Positions 39,919-47,905 of a stretch of 64,000 nucleotides of DNA are shown piece after piece. The notes beneath the pieces are model-generated. The model was given only the letters and a program-made list of their open reading frames with translations. It searched no databases and was not told where the DNA came from. The first letter of the stretch is position 1; every line of letters starts with the position of its first letter. Source of the DNA: Tistlia consotensis USBA 355 (lineage in GTDB: Bacteria; Pseudomonadota; Alphaproteobacteria; Kiloniellales; DSM-21159). The stretch is from assembly GCF_900177295.1 (NCBI RefSeq), contig NZ_FWZX01000003.1, positions 237,677-301,676 of the forward strand. Direction: 5' to 3'. Position numbers and translations under genes: made by a program.

Positions 39919-40789
39919 GGCCGAAGGCGGCGCCGGGGCCGAAACCGAGCGTTTCGGGCTGGACGACGAGGCCCTCGCCGTCCAGCCGACGGCCTTCCGC
40001 GACGGCCTGTTCGACGGCCAGGTCGCCCTGGTCTCGGGCGGCGCCGGAGGCATCGGCCGGGCGACCGCCTGGCTGCTCGCCCGCCTCGGTGCCACGATCG
40101 TCGTCACCGGCCGCAAGCGCGACAAGCTGGAGCAGCTGGTCGAGAGGCTCCAGGCGGCCGGCCTGAAGGCCTCCGCCGAGGTCCTCGACATCCGCGAGCC
40201 GGAGGCCGTCGAGGCGTTCTTCGAGGCTTTCCGGGCCCGTCACGGCCGGCTCGACCTGCTGGTCAACAGCGCAGGCGGCCAGTTCCCGCAGCCGGCCATC
40301 GACTACTCGGTCAAGGGCTGGCGCGCCGTTGTCGACACCAACCTCAGCGGCACCTGGTTCATGATGCAGGCGGCGGCGCGACACTGGCGCGACGCCGGGC
40401 ACGGCGGCGCCATCGTCAACATCGTCGTGATCACGACCCACGGCCTGCACGGCGTCGCGCATTCGGTGGCGGCGCGTGCCGGGGTGATCGCGCTGTCGCG
40501 CAGCCTCGCCGTCGAGTGGGCGCCGCTCGGCATCCGCCTCAACTGCGTCGCGCCCGGCGCCATCGAGACCGAGGGCTGGAAGGTCTACTCGCCGGCCGCC
40601 CGCGCCTCCTATCCCAGGACCAACCCGATGATGCGCGCCGGCACGACCTGGGAGATCGCCGAGGCCTGCGCCTACCTGGGCGGCCCGGCCGCCGGCTTCG
40701 TCACCGGCGAGCTGCTGGCCGTCGACGGCGGCGGCCAGCTCTGGGGCGAGGTCTGGACCACCGGCAAGCCCGACTACTTCAAGGTCTGA
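39911..40789 (+). CDS. SDR oxidoreductase of the AtuB / peroxisomal enoyl-CoA reductase type
   Basis: 292-aa SDR from GTG 39911. Cofactor site SGGAGGIGRAT, NSAGGQ, and the C-terminal GELLAVDGGGQLWG. The usual YxxxK is replaced: the region reads GVAHSVAARAGVIALSRSLAVEWAP, with Ser and Arg at the Tyr and Lys positions, as in human PECR (HSGAARAGV) and AtuB-like proteins. Likely acts on an enoyl- or dienoyl-CoA or a terpenoid alcohol. Confidence 0.78.
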   Translation: MPEAEGGAGAETERFGLDDEALAVQPTAFRDGLFDGQVALVSGGAGGIGRATAWLLARLGATIVVTGRKRDKLEQLVERLQAAGLKASAEVLDIREPEAVEAFFEAFRARHGRLDLLVNSAGGQFPQPAIDYSVKGWRAVVDTNLSGTWFMMQAAARHWRDAGHGGAIVNIVVITTHGLHGVAHSVAARAGVIALSRSLAVEWAPLGIRLNCVAPGAIETEGWKVYSPAARASYPRTNPMMRAGTTWEIAEACAYLGGPAAGFVTGELLAVDGGGQLWGEVWTTGKPDYFKV

Positions 40790-40795
40790 GGCGCG

Positions 40796-41758
40796 ATGCC
40801 GCTGCCGCCCACGCTGACCGGGCGCCTGAAGGCGCCGGTCGTCGCCGCGCCGATGTTCCTGGTCTCCGGGCCCGACCTGGTGGTCGAGACCTGCCGGGCC
40901 GGCCTGCTCGGCACCTTTCCGGCGCTCAACCAGCGCACGACCGAGGGTTACGCCGACTGGCTGGCCGAGATCGGCGAGCGCCTGGCGGCGAGCGCGGCGG
41001 CCGGCGAGGCGCCCGCCCCCTTCGGCGTCAACCTGGTCGTCCACCGCAGCAACAAGCGCCTGGAGGCCGACCTCGCCGCCACGGTCGCCGCGGAGGTGCC
41101 GCTGGTCGTCACCTCGCTCGGCCTGATGCCGGAGGTGATCCAGGCGATCCAGGGCTACGGCGGCGTGATCTTCCACGACGTCATCAACCTGCGCCACGGC
41201 GCCAAGGCGGCCGCCGCCGGGGTCGACGGCATCATCGCGATCTGCGCCGGCGCCGGCGGCCATGCCGGGGCGCTCAGCCCCTTCGCCGCGCTCGCCGAGC
41301 TGCGCCGCCTGTTCGACGGCCCCCTGATCCTCGGCGGCGTGATGTCGGACGGCCGGCAGGTCGCCGCCGCGCGCCTGATGGGCGCCGACCTCGCCTACCT
41401 CGGCACCCGCATCATCGCGACCCGCGAGAGCCTGGCGCCCGAGGCGCAGAAGCGGATGATCCTGGAGGCCCACGCCGACGACATCGTCTACACGCCGGCG
41501 GTCAGCAGCGTCGCCGGCAACTTCCTCAGGCCCAGCATGCTCGCCGCCGGGCTCGACCCCGACGACCTGAGGCCGAGGCCCGAGATCGACTTCGGCACCC
41601 GAGAGATCAAGGCCTGGAAGCAGGTCTGGGCGGCCGGCCAGGGCGTCGGCTCGATCGACGACCTGCCCTCCGCGGCCGAGCTCTGCGAGCGCCTGATCCG
41701 CGACTACCGGACGGCCCTCGACGACCGGGCGGCCCTGGCCGCCGGCCTCGCCGGCTAG
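40796..41758 (+). CDS. Nitronate monooxygenase-family FMN enzyme
   Basis: 320-aa TIM-barrel flavoprotein of the 2-nitropropane dioxygenase/nitronate monooxygenase family: APMFLVSGPDLVVETCRAGLLGTFPALN, IICAGAGGHAG-type phosphate loop (IAICAGAGGHAGALSPF), LILGGVMSDGRQVAAARLMGADLAYLGTR. It lies 6 nt after the SDR. Members near acyl-CoA genes may be enoyl-CoA or other reductases and not nitronate oxidases. Confidence 0.82.
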   Translation: MPLPPTLTGRLKAPVVAAPMFLVSGPDLVVETCRAGLLGTFPALNQRTTEGYADWLAEIGERLAASAAAGEAPAPFGVNLVVHRSNKRLEADLAATVAAEVPLVVTSLGLMPEVIQAIQGYGGVIFHDVINLRHGAKAAAAGVDGIIAICAGAGGHAGALSPFAALAELRRLFDGPLILGGVMSDGRQVAAARLMGADLAYLGTRIIATRESLAPEAQKRMILEAHADDIVYTPAVSSVAGNFLRPSMLAAGLDPDDLRPRPEIDFGTREIKAWKQVWAAGQGVGSIDDLPSAAELCERLIRDYRTALDDRAALAAGLAG

Positions 41759-41760
41759 CC

Positions 41761-41781
41761 CCCCCGGGCACCTTCCGGGGG
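41761..41781 (+). terminator. Hairpin after the nitronate monooxygenase gene
   Basis: Arms CCCCCGG (41761-41767) and CCGGGGG (41775-41781) start 2 nt after the stop codon. No T-run. A likely end of the 38674-41758 transcript. Confidence 0.45.
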
Positions 41782-41869
41782 CAGCTCGCGGCGCCCTCGA
41801 CCCTGGCGCCGCGGCGCCCGCGGGTCTAGCCTGGGACCGGCGGCGTTCCGCCGCCGAGGAGGGAGCCCC

Positions 41870-42121
41870 ATGGCTGGACCGCTCTCCGCCCTGCCGGCCG
41901 TGCCGCCGACGGCCCTGACGCCCGGCTTCGGGCCGCTCAAGCTGCCGCCCGACGCCCTCGCCTGCCTGCCCGCGCACCTGCATCCGGTCAGCCGCTTCTT
42001 CCTGGAGCGCTGGATCGACGGCACGCTGACCACGCCGGAGTTCCTGCGCTGGTTCCACATGCCGAACTCCGACTACCTGGAGGTCGGCCGCTGCCTGCTG
42101 ACCGCCCTCACCGGCAACTGA
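41870..42121 (+). CDS. Hypothetical 83-aa protein
   Basis: Not recognised. ATG 41870 has GAGGAGGGAG upstream, and a GC hairpin (41838-41856) lies in its leader. The first half is Pro/Leu-rich (LPAVPPTALTPGFGPLKLPPD); the second half looks folded (HPVSRFFLERWIDGTLTTPEFLRWFHMPN). Its own ribosome site and codon use support a real gene. Confidence 0.6.
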   Translation: MAGPLSALPAVPPTALTPGFGPLKLPPDALACLPAHLHPVSRFFLERWIDGTLTTPEFLRWFHMPNSDYLEVGRCLLTALTGN

Positions 42122-42164
42122 GCGGCGGGCCGCACGGGACGGTGCCCGGGGCGGTGCGAAAGTC

Positions 42165-42193
42165 TTTGCAGCGGCAGGACGCTTTGCTATAAG
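42165..42193 (+). promoter_or_regulatory. Putative promoter of tRNA-Asn
   Basis: TTTGCA (42165-42170), 17 bp spacer, TATAAG (42188-42193), about 60 bp before the tRNA. A small hairpin CCTCGC/GCGAGG follows in the leader. Confidence 0.5.
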
Positions 42194-42253
42194 CCTCGCT
42201 CCCGCGAGGGCAGGCTTCCGCCGCCGCTCGCGGACGAGGTCCGAGAGGCCTGT

Positions 42254-42328
42254 TCCGGGGTAGCTCAACGGTAGAGCAATCGGCTGTTAACCGATTGGTT
42301 GGGGGTTCGAATCCCTCCCCCGGAGCCA
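42254..42328 (+). tRNA. tRNA-Asn (anticodon GTT), CCA encoded
   Basis: 75 nt. Acceptor stem TCCGGGG (42254-42260) pairs with CCCCGGA (42318-42324); D arm GCTCAACGGTAGAGC; anticodon stem ATCGG/CCGAT around loop CTGTTAA with anticodon GTT; T arm GGGGG-TTCGAAT-CCCTC with one G-T pair; G discriminator, then CCA 42326-42328. Confidence 0.97.
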
Positions 42329-42362
42329 TCCTTCCGGCCACCACGGCGCTGCGAGCAACGAG

Positions 42363-43403
42363 CTAGGCGGGCAGAACGCTTCGGAGCGTGTCGCCGCTGT
42401 CCGGCCGCACCCTGATCTGCACGCCGGCGAGCGCCGGAAGGTGCCCGCGCAGCTCCCGCTCGATCTCTCTCACCGTCGATTCCGCCTCGGCGAGCGAGAG
42501 CCCGCCGTCCAGCGCGACGTCGAGCTCGGCGCGCAGCCGATGCCCGAGCCAGCGGGCGCGGACGCCGGGCACGCCGCGGACGCCGGCGACATGCCCTGCG
42601 GCATGGCGCAGCTCGTCGAGGACCCCCGGCTCGACCCCGTCCAGCATCCGGGTGAAGACGGCACGGGCGGACTGCCAGACGATGCGGAAGATCGCCAGGG
42701 TGATGAGCAGCCCGACGAGCGGGTCGGCGAGCGGGAAGCCCAGCCACACGCCGGCCGCGCCGAGCACCACGGCAAGGCTGGTCAGCCCGTCGGTCCGCGC
42801 GTGATAGCCGTCCGCGACGAGCGCCGCGCTGTCGATCTGCCGGCCGACGCGGATGCGGAAGATGGCGACCGCCTCGTTGCCGACGAATCCGACGACGCCG
42901 GCGGCGGCCACCCAGCCGAGCAGGACGATCGGCTGCGGATCGAGCAGCCGGTCGATCGCCTCGTAGCCGGCGACCAGCGCGCTGAACAGGATGATCGCGA
43001 CGATGACCACGCCGGCCAGGTCCTCGACGCGCCCGAGGCCGTAGGGAAAGCGCTCCGAGGGCTTGCGCCGGGCGAACAGGAAGGCGATCCAGAGCGGCAC
43101 GGCGGTGGCGGCATCGCCGACGTTGTGGATGGTGTCGGCGAGCAGCGCGACGCTGCCCGAAAGCAGCACGATCGCGAGCTGCAGGGCGGCCGTTACGCCG
43201 AGGAACAGGAACGACCACTTGATCGCCCAGATGCCGCGCTCCGTCGTGGCGATCGTGGGGTCGATCACGCCGTGCGCATGGCCGTGACCGTGACCGTGGC
43301 CGTGGCCGTGGCCGTGGCCATGATGGTGATCATGGACGCCGCCATGGCCGTGCGCGTCGTGGGGCGCAGCGAAGCCGAGCCACGCCAGGGCGGAGCGAAA
43401 CAT
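42363..43403 (-). CDS. dmeF: Cation diffusion facilitator with His-rich head (DmeF-like)
   Basis: 346-aa inner-membrane divalent metal/proton antiporter. The N-terminus carries a (His-Gly) repeat block before the first span; metal-site motifs HNVGDA in TM2 and HARTD/DGLTS in TM5 are visible; a cytoplasmic C-terminal domain follows. ATG 43403 is chosen with TGAGGAG 8 nt upstream; a GTG at 43418 overlaps the regulator stop and is the alternative. It pairs with the CsoR/RcnR-like gene upstream, as in dmeRF operons for Co/Ni export. Zn is the other possibility. Confidence 0.8.
   Translation of the reverse strand: MFRSALAWLGFAAPHDAHGHGGVHDHHHGHGHGHGHGHGHGHAHGVIDPTIATTERGIWAIKWSFLFLGVTAALQLAIVLLSGSVALLADTIHNVGDAATAVPLWIAFLFARRKPSERFPYGLGRVEDLAGVVIVAIILFSALVAGYEAIDRLLDPQPIVLLGWVAAAGVVGFVGNEAVAIFRIRVGRQIDSAALVADGYHARTDGLTSLAVVLGAAGVWLGFPLADPLVGLLITLAIFRIVWQSARAVFTRMLDGVEPGVLDELRHAAGHVAGVRGVPGVRARWLGHRLRAELDVALDGGLSLAEAESTVREIERELRGHLPALAGVQIRVRPDSGDTLRSVLPA
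43273..43330 (-). repeat. Hexanucleotide repeat coding for the His-Gly tract
   Basis: Tandem 6 bp units (GTGGCC/GTGACC on the plus strand) encode eight or so His-Gly dipeptides in the CDF transporter. In-frame slippage would change the number of metal-binding His residues without breaking the gene. Confidence 0.7.
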
Positions 43404-43414
43404 CCGACAGCTCC

Positions 43415-43696
43415 TCACAGGTACTTGGTGATTTCCTTGAACTCGTCGATCGGGCGGCGCTGCTCCCGCGCCAGCGGCCCGACCACCTCCTCGAGGCAGT
43501 TGTCGAGGTGGTCCTGGATCAGGGTCTTCTTGGCCTGGCCGATCGCCTTTTCGACGGCGTGGAGCTGCTGGGCGATGTCGAGGCAGGGGCGGCCCGCCTC
43601 GATCATCTCGACGATACTCCTGAGATGGCCGTCGGCGCGCTTCAGCCGCTTGACGATCTCCGGATGGCTCTGGTGCAGGTGGTCGGCGTCGGGCAT
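43415..43696 (-). CDS. dmeR: CsoR/RcnR-family metal-sensing repressor (DmeR-like)
   Basis: 93-aa helical repressor with Cys38, His63 and Cys67 (RPCLDIAQQL, QDHLDNC) plus N-terminal His6, His8 and His11. The C-H-C triad is the Cu(I)-CsoR pattern, while the extra N-terminal His and the neighbouring CDF exporter favour a Co/Ni sensor of the DmeR type. When metal binds, the repressor would leave DNA and allow dmeRF transcription. Confidence 0.8.
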   Translation of the reverse strand: MPDADHLHQSHPEIVKRLKRADGHLRSIVEMIEAGRPCLDIAQQLHAVEKAIGQAKKTLIQDHLDNCLEEVVGPLAREQRRPIDEFKEITKYL

Positions 43697-43714
43697 AGGA
43701 TTAACCTATCCCCC
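43695..43714. promoter_or_regulatory. Candidate operator at the dmeR start
   Basis: Perfect palindrome ATAGG-ATTAA-CCTAT (43695-43709) followed by a C5 tract (43710-43714). A GC tract flanked by an AT-type inverted repeat is the general form of RcnR/CsoR operators. It overlaps the start codon. Confidence 0.45.
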
Positions 43715-43781
43715 TGGAGAGGATGGAGTCAAACCCGTCCGGCGCGGCGGCCGGCCCCGCGCTATCCGGCCCCGGCGCCCG

Positions 43782-44831
43782 CTATGCCTGCAGCAGCTCC
43801 GCGGTCAGGCGCGCGATCTCCGTCGGCGCGTCGTCCGGGATCGGGAACACCGAGCTGACGTTGATCTCGCAGAGGACGTAGCTGTCCTCGCCCGCCTCGC
43901 TCCTCGGGCCGTAGAGGAAGTCGGCGTCCCAGATGACCGGCAGGGACCTGCGGTCGAGCCCGAGCAGCGCCATGGCCTGCGGCAGCCACTCCGCCTCGAC
44001 CAGGCTCCGCAGCCGCGCGAACGGCGGCGCCGAGGCCGGATGCATGATGCGCGGCCCCGGCTGCGCCTGCGGCGAGTCCGGGCCTTCGGGCGGCGGCGGA
44101 AGCAACGCCTTGATCAGCTGGTGCCCGAAGCCGACGACCCGGTCCGCGCCCAGGTAGCAGCGGATCATGCCCTCGGGCAGGCGCGCCTGGAACGGCTGGT
44201 CGACGATCGGCCCGTCGTCCGCGAGGTAGGCGGCGCAGCGCTCCAGGAAGACGGGCAAATCCAGCTCCTCCGGCAGGCTGCGACGCCGCGCCTCGAGCAC
44301 GCGCACGCGCTGCGCCGCCGATCGCCCTGCTGCCAGGCGCTCGACCTTCCAGACACCCTGGCCGCCGTTGCCCCGGTTGCGCTTGAGCACGCGCGGGCGA
44401 TCGGTCTGCAGTGCCTCGGGAAAGCCGGCCCGCAGCTCCTCGACGGTGCGGTAGAGCCGCGTGCCCGTGCCCCAGCCGAGCTGCCGGGTCCGATGCAGCA
44501 CCTCCTTGGTGCCGAGCAGCGGAATCACGTCGGGATGGGCGCTGACCCGGACGCCCCGGGCCGCGACCTCGCGCAGCAATGGGTCGAGCGCGGCACGGGT
44601 CCGGCCGTCCGAGAGCGGGTCGGCCCAGACGAGCACGACGTCGCAACCCAGGAGCTGGCTGCGGACCTCCTCGGCGAACTCCTCGGCATAGACAGCCGGC
44701 TCGGCCCGGAGCCCACAGGCCGCGAGCGCCGCGAAGATACGGTGCAGCCGGCTGTTCTCCGGCGTTGCAGCGGCGCGCGCTGCGCGGTCTCCGCGCCAGA
44801 GCAGCGCGACACGGCCGCCCGCCCCGCTCAT
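43782..44831 (-). CDS. Cj0069-family ATP-grasp-like protein
   Basis: 349-aa protein resembling the Cj0069 family: an N-terminal domain (VALLWRGDRAARAAATPENSRLHRIF), then ATP-grasp features (PRVLKRNRGNGGQGVWKVE as nucleotide-binding segment, DADFLYGP and LCEINVSSVFPIPDDAP near the metal site). Function unknown; possibly an amide or peptide-bond ligase. It overlaps the upstream propeller gene by 4 nt. Confidence 0.72.
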   Translation of the reverse strand: MSGAGGRVALLWRGDRAARAAATPENSRLHRIFAALAACGLRAEPAVYAEEFAEEVRSQLLGCDVVLVWADPLSDGRTRAALDPLLREVAARGVRVSAHPDVIPLLGTKEVLHRTRQLGWGTGTRLYRTVEELRAGFPEALQTDRPRVLKRNRGNGGQGVWKVERLAAGRSAAQRVRVLEARRRSLPEELDLPVFLERCAAYLADDGPIVDQPFQARLPEGMIRCYLGADRVVGFGHQLIKALLPPPPEGPDSPQAQPGPRIMHPASAPPFARLRSLVEAEWLPQAMALLGLDRRSLPVIWDADFLYGPRSEAGEDSYVLCEINVSSVFPIPDDAPTEIARLTAELLQA

Positions 44832-45865
44832 CGGGCCGCCTCCGCAGGACGGAAGACGGCGATCGCCGCCGGCACGCCGCGCGAACCCTGTCGCTCGGCC
44901 ACGAACAGGCGGTCCAGCTCCGGGACGAAGAGGCTGGTGCGGGCGCCCTGGCGGGTCCTGGTACGGCCCAGCGAGCGGAGCCTCGACCCGTCCAGCGCGA
45001 TCACCTCGATGCTGCCGGCGCCGCAGCTCACCATGAATCGCCGGCGTCCGGCGTCGAAGAACAGGTCGTCGGCGTCCCCGCAGGTGCCGATCGACGCGAC
45101 AGCCCGGCCCGAGGCGGCATCGAACAGCACGAGGCGGTCCTGCCCGCGGAAGACGACGGCGACGCGCCCCTCGGCGATCGCCATGGGAAAGTTCGACGAC
45201 AGCGCGCCGGTCGCCCAGGTCGCGGCCGACCGGCCGGCGTCGAGGTCGACCACCGCGATCCGCCCGGCGTCGGGAAGATTGACGTAGGCGCGGTGCGCCG
45301 CGATCTGGAAGCCTTCCGGGTGGGCGGGCAGCGCGACGTCGGCGACAACGGCCGCCGCCTGGGCGTCGACGAGCGCGAGGCCGCCGGTGCCGTGGCCGAC
45401 GACCAGCCGGCCGGTTGCCGGGTCGAGGTGAACATTGTCGGCATCGCCGTCCAGCCTGACGACTCCGCGGCGCTTGAAGTCGCCGCCGGCGAGAAGCCTG
45501 AGCGTGCCGTCGCCGCCGCCGGCGATCGCCAGCAGGTCCGGCACGGGAAGGTAGGCAAGGCCCTGGGGTTCCTCCAGGCCGGAGATCCGCCTGATCACCC
45601 TGTTGTCCGTGAGGTCGACGACGTCGACGGTCCCGTTGGCGAGCTCCGCGACGAACAGCCGCCTGCGCCCGAGGTCGATCGCCAGATGGTCGATTCGGCC
45701 GCTCGTGGCCGGCAGGGCGATCGTGCCCGCGGCCTGGAGCGGCGCCCAGGCGCCGGCGTTGCCGAGCAGTGCGCCAGGCGGCAGCGAGACGAGCGCCGCG
45801 GTCGCGATGACACGCGCAAACGTTTGCGGAAAAAGACCGAAGGATCTGTCGGATCGGGTCGCCAT
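44828..45865 (-). CDS. Secreted beta-propeller (YncE-like) protein
   Basis: 345 aa from ATG 45865 (GGAG 8 nt upstream) with a signal-like N-terminus (FARVIATAALVSLPPGALLG). The rest is repeated blades such as RRLFVAELANGTVDVVDLTDNRVIRRISG and GRIAVVDLDAGRSAATWATG, the pattern of YncE/SMP-30-like seven-blade propellers. Probably a binding scaffold in the periplasm. A longer start at 45946 is possible. Confidence 0.65.
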   Translation of the reverse strand: MATRSDRSFGLFPQTFARVIATAALVSLPPGALLGNAGAWAPLQAAGTIALPATSGRIDHLAIDLGRRRLFVAELANGTVDVVDLTDNRVIRRISGLEEPQGLAYLPVPDLLAIAGGGDGTLRLLAGGDFKRRGVVRLDGDADNVHLDPATGRLVVGHGTGGLALVDAQAAAVVADVALPAHPEGFQIAAHRAYVNLPDAGRIAVVDLDAGRSAATWATGALSSNFPMAIAEGRVAVVFRGQDRLVLFDAASGRAVASIGTCGDADDLFFDAGRRRFMVSCGAGSIEVIALDGSRLRSLGRTRTRQGARTSLFVPELDRLFVAERQGSRGVPAAIAVFRPAEAAR

Positions 45866-45998
45866 AGCCAATGCTCCTGCCGCGCCATCGAAAGGCGCCG
45901 CTCGAAGCAGGGCTTGGACGGGGATCGTCTGACGGGGAGCCTGCATCCCCGATGCATCGTCACTCTACGACCGCCGGCAACCCGGCGGCAAGCATGGT

Positions 45999-46006
45999 CC
46001 GCGCCG
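45999..46006 (+). repeat. Target site duplication, left copy
   Basis: CCGCGCCG, identical to 50258-50265. An 8 bp duplication fits IS1-family insertion (8-9 bp). Confidence 0.85.
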
Positions 46007-46025
46007 GGTAGTGTCTCAGTTTGAA
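46007..46025 (+). repeat. Left terminal inverted repeat of the transposon
   Basis: GGTAGTGTCTCAGTTTGAA, 19 bp, perfect inverted match to 50239-50257. Confidence 0.92.
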
Positions 46026-46032
46026 CTTGGCA

Positions 46033-46728
46033 TCATTCGTTCTCTTTGATCGTCGGCCAGAGGCCGGCGATGTTCCGGCACTCGGCCTCCACATCCTTCA
46101 TGCGCTGGACCGTCGATTTCACGCCTGGGTACACCCGCATGGAGCCAAGATCGATGACGAAGCAGTAGGGTGCATAGGCTTCTCCATCGTCTGGCATCGT
46201 CTCCGTGCAGTACTGCTGCACGATGGCGGACACGTAGCCGGCGCTTTCTTCATTTAGGGGGCGGGTCTTGGAGTAGTGGACCTTGACTGCGCCGACCAGC
46301 GACTTGCCGCCCTTGCCCGTGCCTCTCAGCACTATCTCCGGCCTGACACTGATCTCGACACCAAGGCGGGAGATCTTTGGCGGACGATGCGGACCTAGCT
46401 CTGGCGCTCCGCCACAGAAGTCGATGGAGTCCAACAGCAGATCGAAGGATTCAAGCGCATCGATGTTCGCGTTCAGCCGCCGCTGCGTCCCAACGCGCTC
46501 GGGCGTCCTCTGCTCAAGAATTCTGCGCGCACGAGTCAGCGCGGACAAGTCCTCAAGATTTGATGCCAAGGCATCCGCAATCGCCTCCGATGCCTCCTTG
46601 TAGTACATGCCCTTGTAGTCTTGCGGAAATTTACGATCCCGAAGTATCTCCCTTTGCCTATTGCCCCTTGAGACGATATACTCTCCAAGCTTGTTGACAC
46701 CGATGCTCGGCGTGCTGTTTGTGGCCAT
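46033..46728 (-). CDS. Transposon cargo: 231-aa protein of unknown function
   Basis: Not recognised. ATG 46728 has AGGGG 7 nt upstream; the stop is 8 nt from the left inverted repeat. The N half is helical (KEASEAIADALASNLEDLSALTRARRILEQR). The C half has a beta-rich core: VEISVRPEIVLRG, GAVKVHYSKTRPLNEESAGYVSAIVQQY, YCFVIDLGSMRVYPG. The E...RPEI...VKVHYSK spacing faintly recalls a PD-(D/E)xK nuclease, but this is not asserted. Divergent from the 78-aa gene across 27 bp. Confidence 0.7.
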   Translation of the reverse strand: MATNSTPSIGVNKLGEYIVSRGNRQREILRDRKFPQDYKGMYYKEASEAIADALASNLEDLSALTRARRILEQRTPERVGTQRRLNANIDALESFDLLLDSIDFCGGAPELGPHRPPKISRLGVEISVRPEIVLRGTGKGGKSLVGAVKVHYSKTRPLNEESAGYVSAIVQQYCTETMPDDGEAYAPYCFVIDLGSMRVYPGVKSTVQRMKDVEAECRNIAGLWPTIKENE

Positions 46729-46755
46729 CCCAAATCCCCTTTATGAGAGGCTGAC

Positions 46756-46992
46756 ATGGACGAAATCGTAGGCGCAGTGCCGGTGTCCAACTCTGCAACC
46801 CTGTGCATCGGCGGAATTTCGAGCGCCGAAGCAGAACGGGCGCGAGAAGCGGGCCACGATCTCGACGGAATGGGATACTACCTCTTTTTGGCGAGTCAGG
46901 ACGATCCAGAAAAACCAATAGAGGTGCTGGCTAAGTTCTGGTCCGCTTCTGCCGCAGAGCGATTAGCTCGGATGATTGCGGCTGGCTCCTAG
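46756..46992 (+). CDS. Transposon cargo: 78-aa protein
   Basis: Not recognised; the only plus-strand gene in the element. ATG 46756 has GAGAGG 5 nt upstream. Sequence includes SSAEAERAREAGHDLDGMGYYLFLASQDDPEKPIEVLAKFWSAS split between helix and strand types. It overlaps the convergent transposase end by 4 nt. Divergent pairing with the 231-aa gene suggests related function. Confidence 0.6.
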   Translation: MDEIVGAVPVSNSATLCIGGISSAEAERAREAGHDLDGMGYYLFLASQDDPEKPIEVLAKFWSASAAERLARMIAAGS

Positions 46993-47876
46993 CGAGCGCG
47001 CTTCTTATACGGTCCGCGTGGCTTCGGCTCCGGCGCCCGCGCATCGATCAGCCCAACGATCCACTCCATGTCGTGCAGCGTGTTGGACACGCCAGCGGCC
47101 ATCGCGGGCGTGACCTTCAGCGTCTTGTGGATGCGGCAGAAGTTATAGAACGTGAAGTACAGCGCCAGCGCGTGGCAGTGGTTCTCGACCTTCTTCGAGA
47201 AGGCGTTGGTCAGTCGGGTGAACCGGCGCATGGACATGCGCATGGTGAGGTTCTGCCGCTCGACGTAGCTCGTGCTGATGTGCTTCGGATCCGGGTTGCC
47301 TTCGATCCGCTCCTTGCGGGCGCCGATGCACTCTGCCGGGCTGTAGCGACCGCGGGCGGCTTCCGGAGCCGTCCCATACAGCTTCACCAGCATAGCGTAG
47401 TCGACTTCGCTGCCGAAGGCGCCCTCGACCGCCTCAAGGTAGGCCTTGTGGCCGTCCGTGGTGAGCTGGACCCGATTGGCGAGCCGCTGGCGCAGATCGT
47501 CGATCAGCCCCATGGCGTATTCGCTGTCCCGGCCGCCAACCAGATAGGAGACAATCAGCTTGCTGTCGGCATCGATGGCCGTCCACGTCCACACGTCGCC
47601 GTAGGCCAGGTCCTTCCGCTTCGCCGCCGCGACGTTCTTCTGCTTGGCATAGCAGAACGACCAGATCTCATCGCATTGGACCCGCTTGGCCTTCACGTTC
47701 CGCACGGTCTCGTCATGGTGCGCCATGCAGGCTTCGCTGGCGTCCTCAAGCAGCTTCGTCACCGTGTTGATCGACACGCCGACAACCCGCGAGATCGACC
47801 GCATGGAAGATCCTTCCACCAGCATGGAGAGGATCTGGATGCGCTTAGCGAGGGGCAGCTTGTTCATACCCCTCAT
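46989..47876 (-). CDS. IS1-family transposase, single ORF
   Basis: 295-aa DDE transposase, ATG 47876 with AGGAG 7 nt upstream. N-terminal HTH (about 26-44, RSISRVVGVSINTVTKLL); catalytic residues Asp69 (QCDEIWSF), Asp141 (TTDGHKAYL) and Glu207 (YVERQNLTMR), matching the IS1 DEMW / TDxxxxY / ERxNL pattern. No programmed frameshift is needed, unlike classical insA-insB. Intact, so the element may still move. It starts 29 nt after the protease stop, so may share its message. Confidence 0.88.
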   Translation of the reverse strand: MRGMNKLPLAKRIQILSMLVEGSSMRSISRVVGVSINTVTKLLEDASEACMAHHDETVRNVKAKRVQCDEIWSFCYAKQKNVAAAKRKDLAYGDVWTWTAIDADSKLIVSYLVGGRDSEYAMGLIDDLRQRLANRVQLTTDGHKAYLEAVEGAFGSEVDYAMLVKLYGTAPEAARGRYSPAECIGARKERIEGNPDPKHISTSYVERQNLTMRMSMRRFTRLTNAFSKKVENHCHALALYFTFYNFCRIHKTLKVTPAMAAGVSNTLHDMEWIVGLIDARAPEPKPRGPYKKRAR

Positions 47877-47905
47877 ATGTGAACTCCTATGCTTAGCGTC
47901 AAGCA

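Noticed and set aside
42254-42328. tRNA-Asn as attachment site for an integrated element
   Set aside because: No integrase and no repeated tRNA 3' end is seen; the only mobile element starts 3.7 kb away and has its own inverted repeats.
43273-43330. CRISPR-like repeat
   Set aside because: It is an in-frame 6 bp repeat coding for His-Gly within a transporter; there are no spacers.
45999-46006. The CCGCGCCG match being chance in GC-rich DNA
   Set aside because: It abuts both perfect inverted repeats exactly and has the length expected for IS1-family insertion.
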